A stretch of 64,000 bases of DNA from Sorex araneus. Taxonomy: Eukaryota; Chordata; Mammalia; Eulipotyphla; Soricidae. Positions 23,022-35,285 of the stretch are shown one piece after another. The notes beneath the pieces are model-generated. The model made no database searches. It was not told the origin of the DNA and was given only the letters and a program-made list of their open reading frames with translations. The stretch is taken from positions 172,279,996-172,343,995 of the forward strand of contig NC_073302.1 of NCBI RefSeq assembly GCF_027595985.1. Reading direction: 5' to 3'. The position numbers and the translations under genes are program-made. Position 1 is the stretch's first letter, and each line of letters starts with the position of its first letter.

Positions 23022-23184
23022 TTTGTTGTGGAGCCACATATGGTTATGCTCTAGGGTTACTTGTGATTCTGCACTCAGGTATCACCACTGGTGGTGCTCG
23101 GGGGACCACATGAGGTACCAGGAATCAAACCAGTCTTGGCTATGTGTAAGGCAAGCCTAAAAGCAGTACCATCACTCTGACCCT
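23022..23184 (-). mobile_element. SINE-L copy
   Basis: gtggagccacatatggttatg, ctgcactcaggtatcacc, gaatcaaaccagtcttggc and accatcactctgaccc follow the minus-strand order. Confidence 0.85.
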
Positions 23185-24027
23185 CATTTTCATGTTAAAG
23201 TTGAAATTCTATATCCTGTTCTTCTTCTCTACCTGGTTTCTGAAGCACTTATTTCCTGAAGTAGCTAGAAATGGGACATGGAACAGGTGAATGACTACAA
23301 AAGTGTCTGATTACCCTCTAATTTGACTGACAGACATTTATCTAATAAAAACCAAGGATGCCATGGCAAAACTGTGATTGAAAATACGGTTACTGCTTGC
23401 ACAAAGGTGATGATAATGTTGGTGATGGAAAGGGTTTACCTTATAATATTATATTATAATAATTCTGCATTTACCTTATAATATCTAGCCTGCATTCTCT
23501 GCAATTTCCTCTTACTAGCATTCATTATTTTATCCATCTGCTTAATCAATATTACTCATTTCCTTAATACCAATTATGTACTTTACATTGTATTACCTTG
23601 TATTGAGTTCTGAGCATGCTAACATCTGGGAAACACAAAGCTTATGTTGAAATGCTTACTGAGAAATTTCTCTTCATAGTGGATCTTAGAGTTCTTAAAG
23701 GGTTCAAGCCAAATAACAAAATCCTTTTTGAAATTCTCAAGGCAAGTTATTAGGTATTGATAATCTTTTTAAAATTCAATAAACTGAAACTCACAGAGGT
23801 AAAGTTACTTATCTAGAATGAATGGAAAGTCAATAGCAGAGTTAGATATTAATTCTCAATAAGCTTCATATTTTAATGTAATGAGGTCTTATAGATAAGA
23901 TCCCATTAAAAAACTTTGTATAAAGTTTGATGTATCTTTTGAATATCTTTTAGTAACAATAATAGCTTTGTATCTAAATAGAAGTAATCTAATCTTAGTT
24001 GATTCATGCATTCTGGATCTACATTTT
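23185..24027 (-). mobile_element. AT-rich unique sequence with antisense MIR at about 23735-23865
   Basis: The MIR part reads aaactgaaactcacagaggt, aaagttacttatctagaatg and agcagagttagatattaat, which is antisense MIR. The rest is unique, with a small duplication of ttaccttataatat near 23436 and 23470. Confidence 0.6.
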
Positions 24028-24137
24028 AAAAATTTTTATTTTTTTATTTTTTTATTAGATCACTGTGAGGTAGACCATTACAAAGCTGTCCGTGATTAGG
24101 TCTCAGTCATACAGTGTTCCAATACTCCACCAGTGTG
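24028..24137 (-). mobile_element. Short L1 3' end, antisense
   Basis: T-rich start, then agatcactgtgaggtagacc, tcagtcatacagtgttccaa and actccaccagtgtg. A 5'-truncated L1 insertion of about 110 bp. Confidence 0.8.
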
Positions 24138-25034
24138 AAGCAGGCTTATATTTCTAGGGCTATCAACACAGGATACATGAACATATTATTTCTCTACAAG
24201 CTGCAGAGAGTAGTGGTCCAGAGCTACCAGAAGAATTTGTGAAATAAACTCTGGGGTGCTTCAAACCACTCCAGTAACAATATATTGGGGTAAGATACTG
24301 GATTGGATTTGTTTTAAATAATTTCTAGGTGATTCTAATGCACAATTAGGGTTGAGGTGGCTGAAAAATAATGTTTTCATTAGAAAGCAAAGTAATCAAA
24401 TTCACCCAATTGGTACTAAAGATCAGATAGTTTATAATGTCATTGAAATTTCCAAAATGTGGAGATTCTGATAAGTGTGGCAGTGTTAGAAAGATGTCCA
24501 GGCAAGTTTGGGAATTACTTCAAACAGGCCTATATTCTTAACTCTTCCATCTTGCACCAACAGCTGCTTCGCTTAAGTAGCTCTGGCTTGAATTCAGCTT
24601 CCTAAAATCAAATAAGTGTCAAACACTTATAAGATGCCTATATTAGAGCAGTTTTTTTTCTAAAATTGAAATTAGTAAAAATACACATTTTTTAATACCC
24701 CAGAGCCTTGATTGTAGATCTGTCCTTTGTTCCTTTATCATCAGTGTACTGCCTATGCAAGCAAAGTAGAATGGATGCCTGCAAGCAATCACTGAGATTT
24801 TAGAACACTTGAACTGTCACTTTTTTCAGGGGAAATACTATAAGATGGAGGTGGATATCATGTTATCCACATATGTCTCAGAATAGTTATGTAGGATATA
24901 TCTTCCTATTCATTATATTTATTCTGTATGTTAACTGCAAAATTTATTTATTCATGTTTGCAATTTCTGTAGGTAGCTCTTTTTAATCAACAAGCAATAA
25001 TACCTATCACATTTTTTCCCATATGAAATGTGTG
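24138..25034. other. Unique AT-rich sequence
   Basis: No gene or repeat recognised. Confidence 0.4.
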
Positions 25035-25258
25035 GGTAGGCGCATCAAAGAGAAAAAAATTCATATCCCAGTTTAGCTCTGTCTAGCTATGTGATCTTAG
25101 GCAAATCATTAACCTTTCCAAACCCCAGTTTCCTTCTATATGAAATGGGATGTGATTATCTCTTAAGGTTGTCATGGAATCTGAAAAAAATAATGTATGC
25201 AAAGTGCATGCCAGTGTGCCAACTACATAAATGCTAAATATTAATGTCACTGCTTTAT
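25035..25258 (+). mobile_element. MIR, nearly complete
   Basis: agctctgtctagctatgtgatc, aggcaaatcattaacctttcc, cagtttccttctatatgaaa and gtgcatgccagtgtgcc follow MIR from its core to its 3' end. Confidence 0.9.
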
Positions 25259-27527
25259 CCTTTGAAAAATGTGAAGGAAATGAATAATTGCTTTGGAGAG
25301 TAAAATAATTTTTAAAGGAAAAGGTTATATTTGATCCATTACACTTATTTAAAATATAATTATTTGAATATCCAAAACCTAAAATTAAGGAGATGATGGA
25401 TTATTTATCTCAAAGGAATGCTAGAATAGCTTATGCATTCTTTTATTCTCTCTATCAAACTCATTTTACCATGCCCCTAACATTTTATGGAGAAGGCTAG
25501 AAAATATGTACCCACTAGAAGGTGGAGAAATTCAGTTTATTTCAGGCAAGCCACAGGAACCTCCTAAGCTTGGATGGGGTGGGGTGGGAGGTGATCAAGC
25601 CATCAAAATGTTACTTTAAACGCTAAATCTTGTTTGTTTTTTCCCCACTATGGCTTCAATCCTTATTTGAATGTGAATAGATTGATTTATCTCTAAACTA
25701 ATTCGGGGAATAGCAAGTTCAAAGATATATGTCTCAGGAATATTTTATTTTATCTGGAAAGCAAGAAAGAATTGAGTTGGATTTATTTATTTATTTTTTT
25801 GTTTTACCACTGACTTTATGAATTCTACTATAAAACACTAATTTTCATCTCACCAAATCAGGAATAGTTACCTCTGGGGTAACCATTTTCATTTTTTTCT
25901 TTCCAATATTTACTAGTTGCTATGTCTTTTTCAATTCTTAATGGTGTGAGTTGTAATATTAGGGTAAACTAAAATGCTTTTCTTTATAGTGGGTCTTTCA
26001 GGCATCAGACGATTAAAAAGCAAATGCAAAAGCTGGAGAATGTGGTTCAATGGCAGTTTTGCAGGTACGTGGCTTTCCATTATGGCAGCATGACAACTGC
26101 CAGACACGCATAGTGGCATTGCTGGTTCTGATTTCCTGGTGGCATAATAGAAAGAGGAACTCACTGGCAGCCCACCGCCAGATGTGTGTGTGCATCACCA
26201 GGGACATTGCAGAGAACACTGTGACCAAGTGTGTCCCACCCCCTTTATCTCAGGGCAACAACAAAGGGAAAATAGGAAGGGAAAAGTCATTTCCTACCAA
26301 GAGCCTGCCCACTCCTGGGCAGATTGGAGGCTGGCAGCAGGAAGGCGGGAGGTAAAGAAAAGTCAAAAGTCAAAAGCAGGGGTGTATCAGGAAAAACCCA
26401 GCTTGGGCTGCTGGGCTGAACCTTATCATTGCTGCTTCTGATATGTGTCAGAATAAATGCAGGAAGCAGCATTGGCCTAAAAGTTTGGAATGCTGTGGCG
26501 ACTGACATTAAAGAAAAAGAATGTTGGCATTGGAAGATTTGACCTAAAACTTTCCAAAACCATCCATTTTCATTATTAAACTATTGAAGAGTGACAAGAA
26601 AGGCATAGATCATTTATTTATTTGAGAAGGTACTCAGAGATTTTTTTTTTTTTAGTAGAACAACATTCAGGACAGATTTTATTATGCCCAGCTTACGTGT
26701 TTGTCAGGTTTTAAATAGTTTACATATTTTCTGGCAAGTCTTTAAGGAAAAAACAAACAACAAATCAGCCCAGAAAACTTTTATCTCCTAGTCTGTGGAG
26801 CACTGTAAGCACAGCGTTTTTAGGGAATGATGACCACAGTTGTTTTTAAGATTCCTGAATGAAGTCATGAAGCCTTCAAAATCTTGGACCTCAAAGTCTG
26901 GACTCATATTACAACAGAGTTGCTTTACAGGGACCAGCCTTTTTTAACTTTGCGTCTGTGGCTTCATTCTTCGGACTTGGAGATTTGTTTTTGGATATTG
27001 TATTTATTAGCCACATAAGAAAGGCAGTGCTTTAGTTAGATTTTCTTAACTCATGGCAAAAAGAGACACAAGCAGTTCATTTCTGGGTGACACTTCTCGA
27101 ATCAGGTGTGAGCAAGCATCCTGCTGACACTTCCACAGTTCAATGAGCTGCAATTAGGACTGTGGGACCTCAGCTCAAGAGGGTTAAATATGTTGTATGG
27201 GGACAAGATGTCTAAGAGACTTACACAGGCAAGGAGCATTGTGACTAATCAAGAAAGGACAAGGTATTCAGCATTTCCTAGACTATCATCTAACACCATC
27301 TATTTTCATCTCTCAGAACTCCTTTTCTCAGAACAGGTTTAGAAATGTTGCCAGAGAACTAGGGTTCCTTACAACCACACAGCTAGCAATCAGCCCCTGA
27401 GAGCCCCGTCGGGGAGGGAGGCCAAAGTCAATTGCCATGTCTGCTTAAGAGTCCAGGACAAGGGAGCTTGTCTGTGTTACTTGTGCCAGTACTTGTCTTT
27501 TTTGGGTGGGGAGGTCAGAGGAAGGAG
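25259..27527. other. Unique sequence; possible MIR patch at about 27300-27400
   Basis: Largely unique. ccacacagctagcaatcag near 27375 resembles antisense MIR. Small ORFs around 26050-26440 (101 and 85 codons) match nothing I know and overlap on opposite strands. Confidence 0.4.
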
Positions 27528-27692
27528 AATAGTTTGGGCCACACCTAGCAGTGCTCAAAGATTACTTCTGATTGTGCACGTAGGAACCACACCTGGCGAG
27601 TTTAGAGGACTATATAGAGTCCTTTCAAACCTGGGTTGGCTGCATGCAAGGCAAACGCCCTACCCACACTGTACTATCTCTATTGCCTCGGT
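27528..27692 (-). mobile_element. SINE-L copy
   Basis: gggccacacctagcagtgctc, a body and gcatgcaaggcaaacgcccta identify the minus-strand copy. The central ggtcccc-equivalent block is altered (gaggactatatagagtcc). Confidence 0.88.
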
Positions 27693-28345
27693 GCCAACAT
27701 TTCTTGAGAGAGGATCAAGTGGAATCCAAAGGTACCATGCAACACGGAGCACTACTGCTGGAATCAAGAAGCCCAGAGAACTTTGACCTTAACTTACCAA
27801 TCATTTGTTCTTAGCATATGTTCCTGAACTATATAGCCATGGCCAGGATAATATGATAAAACTCCAACCAGAATCAAACTGCTGCTTTTTTCTCGGGTAG
27901 AGATTTTGGCAATGTTTTAAGGATGGTATTCCTTGGGTGGCATTCATTGTCATGGAAAATAATCATCCATTCTTTCAATTGGCAACATCCATTGATGTTA
28001 TATTGTGAGCACCACATTGGCCTATTGAGATACTATATGATTAGGGTATTTTCCTAATTCTTAAGCAACTTTTGGGTCATTAAAAACATTAATATAGTGT
28101 TGGTTATCACTTGTTTAGATATAAAACCAGGAACTTTGTTTTTGAAGTAGGTATAAGTGATTTTATATACATGGTATATCTGGTCTTATATTTGATCTTA
28201 ATTTTCCATACTATTTTCTCCATAGTACTAATACCATAGAAAGAGGAGGCGGATATGCAGGAACCCATGACTTATTAATTCTTTAACTGATTAAACAGAT
28301 TTCAGCTTCTTTTCCCAGCATGAGGCAAATTGTAACATTACAAAG
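27693..28345. other. Unique AT-rich sequence
   Basis: No gene or repeat recognised. Confidence 0.4.
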
Positions 28346-28592
28346 CACCACCTTCTCAACACCCATAAGGAGAGAGAGATAGCAAAAGGGAATGCCCTGC
28401 TACAGAGGCGGGGGGTGGGTGGGGAGTGGTGGGAGGGATACCGGGATCATTAGTGGTGGAGAATGGGCACTGGTGAAGGGATGGGTCCTCTATCATTGTA
28501 TGACTAAAACGTAAGCACGGAAGTTTGTAAGTCTATAACTGTACCCCACGGTGGTTCATGAAAAAAAAATTTTTTTTAATTAAAAAAAAAGC
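28346..28592 (+). mobile_element. L1 3' end, sense, with poly(A)
   Basis: Runs from the G-rich 3' UTR block (28410-28437) through gggatcattagtggtggag and gtatgactaaaacgtaagc to aaaaaaaaattttttttaattaaaaaaaaa-type poly(A)/T-rich end sequence. It is complementary in content to the antisense ends at 6845 and 24028. Confidence 0.85.
28410..28437 (+). other. G-quadruplex motif in L1 3' UTR
   Basis: G-runs of 6, 3, 4, 3 and 3 at 28410-28415, 28417-28419, 28421-28424, 28431-28433 and 28435-28437, with loops of 1-6 nt, meet the usual G4 rule. G-rich 3' UTR tracts are a known feature of mammalian L1. Confidence 0.85.
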
Positions 28593-28931
28593 ACTACCTC
28601 TTTCTTCTGCCTTATTCACCCACAGAACAGGCAGCTCAGATGTCATCTGACTGGATATGGGAAAGCAAAGGGACCACATTTGCAGCGCTGCCAGAAGGAA
28701 TACCTCTGTAACTGCTGAGTAGATTGTATGGCCACAGTTTTTTTCTCCCTGAACTCAGCACAGGTCTGAATGGAGAAGAGAATGCCAGGGCAAAAGTAAA
28801 GTCAATTTGTTCTCCTGAGTTTAAAGAAGCACAAATTCAAGCTCACTCTGATTCACATGAATTTCAGATGATTGTTGGGTATTCAATAGGTAGGTTGGCA
28901 AGTACGTGCAAACTTAGACATCCATCTGCAG
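28593..28931. other. Unique sequence
   Basis: Contains part of a 97-codon ORF (28724-29017) that runs into the following SINE. No family recognised. Confidence 0.4.
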
Positions 28932-29205
28932 TTTTTTGTTTTTGGGGCTATACCCAGCGATGCTCAGGGATTACTCCTGGCACCATGTTCAGGATGTCTT
29001 CCTGGCTCTATGTTTAGGCTGTCCTCCTGGCTCTGTACTTGGGGTTTATTCCTAGTTGGGTTCATTAGTGGTGGAGAATGGGCACTGGTGTGCCATTCTC
29101 CAGTGGCACACTGGAGATCCACGGGGTGCCAAGGATCAAACTTGGGTCATTCACGTGCAAGGCAAGTACTTAACCCACTGTACTATCTCTATAGCCATCC
29201 ATTGG
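28932..29205 (-). mobile_element. Rearranged SINE-L with internal duplications and an L1-derived insert
   Basis: Both ends are SINE-L (gggctatacccagcgatgctc; gtactatctctatagcc), but the middle is abnormal. The unit tcctggctctatgtttaggc-like recurs about three times between 28975 and 29050. 29062-29090 is identical over 29 bp to the L1 3' end at 28447-28475. This insert is followed by its own partial inverted copy (gtgccattctc at about 29090-29100). Confidence 0.85.
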
Positions 29206-30121
29206 GACTTTAATTTATCCCTCTTCTCATTCATCTGGATTTTTAAAAGGAAAGATTCACGCCCGGAATATCAGAACATTGGATTCTACTTCACAATTAA
29301 AAGAAATAAGGTATTTTAGAAGAGGAGATAAAAGCAGGATTATTGCATTTAAAGTTGACATTGATACCAGTTGCTTAAGAGTTAATTTAAGATTACTTTT
29401 CAATTCCCTAGTGAAGACCGTAAATGGAAGAAGACAGAAGACATTCTTCTCCTGGCCCATTGCTCACCCATCTTTGTGAACCTACAAATCAGTAACTTCC
29501 TACATTGTTTCTTACTGATTAACTGGGTAGTTGTAACCCCAGCACTAAGTGATAACACTATTCTTTCTCTGATTATTCTTTGTTCGGTTCTCACAATTCT
29601 CTGTGGGCTTACTCATCTTGTGGAAAGCACTGTGAAACATTTGGATGGGTGGGGAGAGAGCAGTGGGTTTCACATGACCCACTGATATGTACAAATGAAA
29701 TGTGTTTAATGTGTTTACCAAGTGTCGGAAAGAAAGTTGGGGCAACTTTGTAGACTGTGACATGAGCAGAAAGATTCTGGTGACTGATGGGTCAGTGTGG
29801 ACCAGTTGATAATTGTGCTGCAAAAGACTGAACAGGAAAGCAACCTCATTCTGGAGGGCAGCCAGCAGAGAGCAGACTAATTCTTCTTTTAAATGAAAAT
29901 ATGATTGCATAAAATACTTGTATTAGTTTCAACCTCAGTTTTTGAAATAAACCAAAAAAAAAAAATAAACAAACTCACATGACTGTATTCTTTTAGAACT
30001 GTATTTAAAAGCCTCCATGTACTCTAGAAGGAAAATACGAAGACAGCACAGCTTTGTTCCTTGGAGTGGTTTCTGTTCTGGGAGTGTAAGTGGTGCTTGC
30101 TATATCAGAGACCATTACTAG
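29206..30121. other. Unique sequence
   Basis: Overlapping small ORFs of 64-121 codons on both strands have no recognisable domain. A short A-run at 29953-29964 has no attached element that I can name. Confidence 0.4.
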
Positions 30122-30300
30122 TGGGCTGGAGTGATAGCATAGCATGTAGGGCTCTCGCCTTGTACATAGCCAACCTGGGTTTGATCCCTGACATCCCATC
30201 TGGTCCCTCTAAGCACCACCAGAAATAATTCTTGAGTTCATAGCCAGGACTTAACTCCTGAGCACCACAGGAGGTGGTTGAAAAAATGAACAAACAAAAA
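30122..30300 (+). mobile_element. SINE-L copy
   Basis: gggctggagtgatagcatagc, B-box region gggtttgatccctgacatccc, body and an A-rich end aaaaaatgaacaaacaaaaa. Confidence 0.92.
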
Positions 30301-30339
30301 ATTTTTAAAATAGAGGTCATGATCAGCTCTTGGTATGGC

Positions 30340-30430
30340 CAAAGACTGGATACTTACTATTTTAGAATAAGTCTCAAATATACTGTATGTAAGAGTTTTA
30401 GAGTAAGTCTCAAATACACTATCTGTAACA
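30340..30430. repeat. Local tandem duplication, about 45 bp unit
   Basis: ttttagaataagtctcaaat and ttttagagtaagtctcaaat head two neighbouring units at about 30358 and 30396 with a few differences. Confidence 0.85.
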
Positions 30431-30524
30431 ATTTTGTACTCTGATTTGTGGTACAATTTTATTGAGGGAGCTTTAAAAACTTTTATTGAATGTTATCTCC
30501 ACTTATTATTTTTCAGTTTTAAAG

Positions 30525-30650
30525 GAACTATGGGTCACTCACAGTTATGGGTCACTCACAACAGTGCTTGATATAGTTGATATGGTGCCAGGGAACAAAC
30601 TCAGGGCCTTACACATGTTATGGGTCTCTTCACTTGAGCTAACTCCCTAA
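30525..30650 (-). mobile_element. Degenerate SINE-L with an 18-bp tandem duplication
   Basis: tatgggtcactcacag occurs twice in a row at about 30528-30562. Then cagggaacaaactcagggcc and gagctaactccctaatg match a decayed minus-strand SINE-L. Confidence 0.55.
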
Positions 30651-32718
30651 TGCATTTGCCTATAAGACAATAACCACTTATGAACTTACATTTTTTATGT
30701 GTTAAAATCAAGGTATATTTTCTAATCAATGACACCCTATCCTTTAATTGGTTGCTTTCACACTCATCCTTTAGCAATTACTCTTTTAACTAATTAAGTA
30801 ATTTTTTAAAATCTTTCTTTTTATTTTAATTTTTTAATGTAAACAAAAGCCAGACTATTGATATAATTCCAGTATTGAAATTGATTAGAAAACAAAGCTC
30901 CAATATTAATCCATGGTTTAAAAAAATCAATTTTTATGTGAAAATTTTTATCTCACCATGGGTTGTTAAGTCCTTGTCTAAGAATTTACCAAGTTGTTTA
31001 TTGCAGTTGAGCCTTCTGTGTTATTGTTTTTGTTTGTTGAGTTTGCTTCCATTTTACTTTTCCATCTAATTTGTTGTGCTCCCACTGGAATTTCAGTATT
31101 GAGGTGTCACCCCACAAGATCAGAAACTTTAAGATCTACAGTTTGGGCCCATGAGTTCACATGGCAGCAGCTGTAGGAGATGAAGCTTCTAGAAGTTCAG
31201 TGGTGAGGGACATTGCTTACCATCCTGACTTGGAGAAGACCCCAGAATTCCCAGCGTAGGCGGTGGGTGCCTTTATTTTGCAGTTTGATGTCTCTGCACA
31301 GAGTATTAGTGAAGCTCTGGCGTTGCAGATGCAGCTGCCAGCACTTCAGCAGAGTGGGGACTTAACCCACCCACCTCCCAAGAGTGCCCCAGAGTTTTCA
31401 GCAATGGGACCTATGTGTCCATGAACTTTAGCTGCTTGGCTTGCATCTTCTCAGAGATTTAGCTGTGAATAGCTAGAGCAGGGCGGTGGGTGAGTCAACA
31501 TCATAGCAGCTGTGGTTGGTCTAGAAATTGTTTATAAAGATACATGTCTTTATGGAGGACCAGTGGAGACATCCCCAACCTCCCCATCCTACTCCTCAGT
31601 CATGTTTTTGGCGCACAACACATTTAAGGAGTTCAGAGATTCCTGACATTTGGGTCTTACAGTTATGAGAAAACCAGGGCACCTGACCTTATACTTACAT
31701 ATTTGTAAAAGAGGCACAGACATGAGATAAAATTCACTCACAAATGGAAATTATTTCATAATGAATCATATCATGTTCAGTGAATGTCACCAAAAACTTG
31801 TTTCTCCCACTTTGTACTTGGTGTATTCAAATATGGGACATTTAAAACTATGACTGGTACAAAAATATAAAGATACTTCCATATGATCAAATAAATGAAT
31901 ATGAGAGGTGCAATTATTCAATATATGAATAAAACACTGAATGACAGGGTCAGGCAATCAGTATAAATCCTGAGTGGAAAGAGGTAACTTCAGGCTGTGG
32001 AAGTGCATCAAGAACACGAACAGTGAACTGGCTTTTGAAACCAGTCAAGGATTTGAATGAGTAGAAATAAGGAAGTGGGGAAATGTTTTCTTGCCCAAAT
32101 TTGTTTTTTAGTATCTATCTTCAGAAGACACAGGCCTCAATGAATTCTAAGTGGATGTGTGTTTTTAGGCCCTGCACATACATTTGAAAACACAGCATAC
32201 ACTTACAAGATTAGTTGTTCTTCTGAAAACCAGTTTGAATAGGTCTGTTTTTCTGAAATTTTGAACATTTCTCCCTCCCTCAGGCTACACTGACTCATGA
32301 CAGTGACAACACCAAAAGGACAAGTGAGACAGATGTAACCTCAGGAGACTTCCAAGGGGCACCTCTCTCATAGGTCCGAACGTGAAGGGAATGTGGCCCA
32401 TGACTCACAGAGGCTCTGGCATTGGGCAAGATGACTAAGTCATTCTCTGAAATGAGTAGAAGAGGTTTGGTTAGCAGGTAATTAGGAAGTCTTCTGAACA
32501 AACAAGTCACCATTCTGGAAGAGTCTATACCTGTGGTCATGCTGGTGTATGTGTAGGTCATGGAAGCACATCCCCCACATTACTATGCCGTACCTTGGCT
32601 GAGTCAAGGCTCCTTCTCATCTTCCTCATTCTTGTTCCTTTCCTGTCTTGTCTCTTATACTTTTAAGATCAATTTGAGCATTCCGGAAGAGTTGATGAGT
32701 AAGATTGGGTATTCTGTG
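30651..32718. other. Long stretch without gene; 31.08-31.88 kb possibly an old unclassified repeat
   Basis: 31080-31640 is GC-balanced and repeat-like but not assignable. Near 31735-31860 gagataaaattcactcacaaa and gacatttaaaactatgac faintly recall old L1 3' UTR. No protein family or RNA gene is visible. Confidence 0.3.
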
Positions 32719-32882
32719 GGCTGGAGCGATAGCACAGTGAATAGGTTGCTTGCTTTGCACACAGCCAACCTAATTTCAATTTGAAATGGTCTCCCCAGCA
32801 CCACCAGGAGTAATTTCTGAGTGAAGACCCGGGAGTAACCCCTGAGTGTTGCCGGGTGTAACACCCCAGTCCCCCAAATAAG
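32719..32882 (+). mobile_element. SINE-L copy
   Basis: gggctggagcgatagcacag, accaccaggagtaatttctg and gagtaacccctgagtgttgc are near consensus. The B box has decayed (aatttcaattt). Confidence 0.93.
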
Positions 32883-32937
32883 ACTGGTATTCTTTCTTAC
32901 ATTTGCAGCTTCATTCTAAACTTTCAAACCAAGTGCT

Positions 32938-33120
32938 AGGGATCAGAGTGATAGTACAGCAGGTAGGGCTTTTGCTTTGCACATGGTCAAACCTGGTTCA
33001 GTTCTTGACATCCAATATAGTTCCACGAGTAATTCTTGAATGTAAAGCCAGAAATAACCCATGAGCATCATCAGGTGTGACTAAAAAGCCAAAACCAACC
33101 AACCAAACAAACAAAAACAA
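32938..33120 (+). mobile_element. SINE-L copy, second of a close pair
   Basis: gatcagagtgatagtacagc, ggttcagttcttgacatcc, a body and an A-rich (accaaacaaac) tail. It lies 55 bp after the previous copy in the same orientation and is more diverged. Confidence 0.9.
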
Positions 33121-33454
33121 CCGAACACTGAAGACCTGCCATTCTGCCTTCATGCAAGCTAGATCCCATTGTTTATTTGAAGAAGATTTCTTCCTTTTTT
33201 CTGCCTGGATTTGGACCTCAAAGACATGTGTGAATATATTTCAGAGGTCTCCTTTCATTTAAGCAGTGTGTCCCAGACATGTGGCATCAAATTGTATTTA
33301 TTTCCTTTGTTCCAGTCTTTCCACTGGCCAGAAGAGTTATTATGCTCCACACTATACAGGAGAAAGGTTTATAAAATACTGTGCCTTGGCTCAACTCACA
33401 AGGCTTCTAATTAATTGATCTAAAGTAGGAATTAGAATCAGGTTTCAGTTGTTT
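33121..33454. other. Unique sequence
   Basis: Small overlapping ORFs of 61 and 67 codons without a recognisable family. Confidence 0.4.
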
Positions 33455-33607
33455 TAGTTTGGGGGCCATACCTGGCAGTGCTCATGGGCTATTTCTGTTC
33501 AGGGTCTCTCCTGGAAGTTCTTGGAGGATCATATTTGGTGCTGGGAATTGAACCTACGTCAACTGCATGCAAGAAAAATACCTTAATGCCTGCACTATTT
33601 TTCCAGA
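33455..33607 (-). mobile_element. SINE-L copy
   Basis: gggggccatacctggcagtgc, ggtgctgggaattgaaccta and a decayed head. Moderately diverged. Confidence 0.87.
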
Positions 33608-34914
33608 ATGTACTGTTGTGTTTAATCACTCCCAGGTGATTATAGAACAAGTCTTTAAACCCATCTTGCCAGTGTGAAATCTACTCAGAACCAATTAAAA
33701 TCTGTAAAACCAGAAGGCAAGGATGCTACAATGCAATGACTCATGAAGCAGGATTTCTCCCGCAGTTGTTGGAACAAAGCCTGTTGCGGTGGCAACAGTG
33801 GCAATGTTGAATTACCTTAGGTTAAGGATGTTGACATTTTTATCTGCTTTTGCCCTTTAGCTTCAGAGTGGCTCTCGTCATCACCCTTGTGCTAATTTCT
33901 ATACTACCTTTGTGAAAGTTAGAGAACGCCACCCCTCTTTTAAGAGTCACTCCTTAGTATTTTTTGGGAAGCTGTCAGAATAAAAGGACACATTGATGAA
34001 AACTTTGCAAATGATGCCCCAGAGATCTATGGAGTGCACAGTTTGCTAGGCCACACCCTGTGACCCATTATGTTCTGGTTTTTCTTGTTGAAGCAAGTCA
34101 TGACCTGAGCTAGTGACCTGGAGACTATCCTTGTAAGACAATTGCTGGCAAGCTGGCCTGGACATACCCTCAGATAAAAGACAACTTCAAAGTCTCAGGT
34201 GACGGGTTAAGATGTTCTCAAAAGAATTCCTGCATCATGGCTGTGTTATGTGGCTTCACTCGGCCCAGGCTGCTAAGGAAATGAATCCAAAGTTGACCAA
34301 GTCAGTGTAGAGAAGCCTTCTATAATTAATAAAATTAATGGCAAATGTGCCTTTGCTTGGCAACTTTAGATGGCTTTATTTGCTTATATAGAACTAAAGA
34401 CCAATATAACCTGTTCAGCCTTGGCAAAATTGCTTAGCAAGTCAGGCTTATTTTCAGATTCCTCAATATCTTCTTTTGTCCCTTTCTTCCTAGAAGCAAA
34501 CACCAAGAAGAGGCAGTTATTTACATACGGACTATTTGGATGGAAGGATTTAGGCCTGCAACAAGCCCCTCCTATCCCTCCCCCTGGCTTCTGGATTCCA
34601 GGAATGGTTTCTGTCTTCATTATAGCTATATTTAGGCTGCTTAATTATAATGTTATAACGTCACCATTCACTAGAACTTTCCAAAGTGATAGAAATGGTC
34701 TGTAGTATGTGGTGTTCAATATGACACATAGATATGTGACTATATCACATTTGAGGGAAAAAAAGGAACTTTCAAAATTTTTAGATATTTTTAATTAATG
34801 TGAATTTAAATGACAACACATGACTATTGGCTACTACAATAGATGTGGGAATGTCTAAGGTAGTGGAAGAGGTTGTTAGACTTGTATACTCCTTATAGTC
34901 AAGAACATTGTATG
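33608..34914. other. Unique sequence, no repeat recognised
   Basis: Includes a 111-codon ORF at 34370-34705 overlapped by a 78-codon antisense ORF. Neither carries a family motif. Possible conserved non-coding DNA, not demonstrable here. Confidence 0.35.
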
Positions 34915-35020
34915 AGCTCACTGAATCCTGACAGAATCTTGTAAGGCAGGTATTATAATGTCAGTTTTATTGATTGGACAATAACTGAAGTTGCAAGAAT
35001 TATCTGTCTGGGGTTTTAGG
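34915..35020 (-). mobile_element. Antisense MIR fragment
   Basis: tgaatcctgacagaatcttg, taaggcaggtattataatg and attgattggacaataactg give the antisense MIR order. Confidence 0.7.
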
Positions 35021-35218
35021 ATGAATAAAGAATAAAATCAGCACTTACACAAGGTACCCTTAACTGTAAGGTCTACACTTGAAGTTTTCTAGGCAAAGGA
35101 GATTTTACTGTGAAGAGTAAGAAATAAATTTTCAAATAAAAGCAATAGTAACAACTACCAGGATATTCCTACCAAACATTACCACATGGAAAAAGGGAGT
35201 TGCCAAGTGATAGTGAAT
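35021..35218. other. Unique sequence
   Basis: Nothing recognised. Confidence 0.4.
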
Positions 35219-35285
35219 AGTGTGTGTGTATGTGTGTGTGTGTGTGGTGTGTGGTGTGTGGTGTGTGGTGTGGTATATATGTGTG
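35219..35285. repeat. (GT)n microsatellite shifting to (GTGTGTGG)n
   Basis: Pure GT units change to a seven-base gtgtggt repeat after about 35245. Confidence 0.95.
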
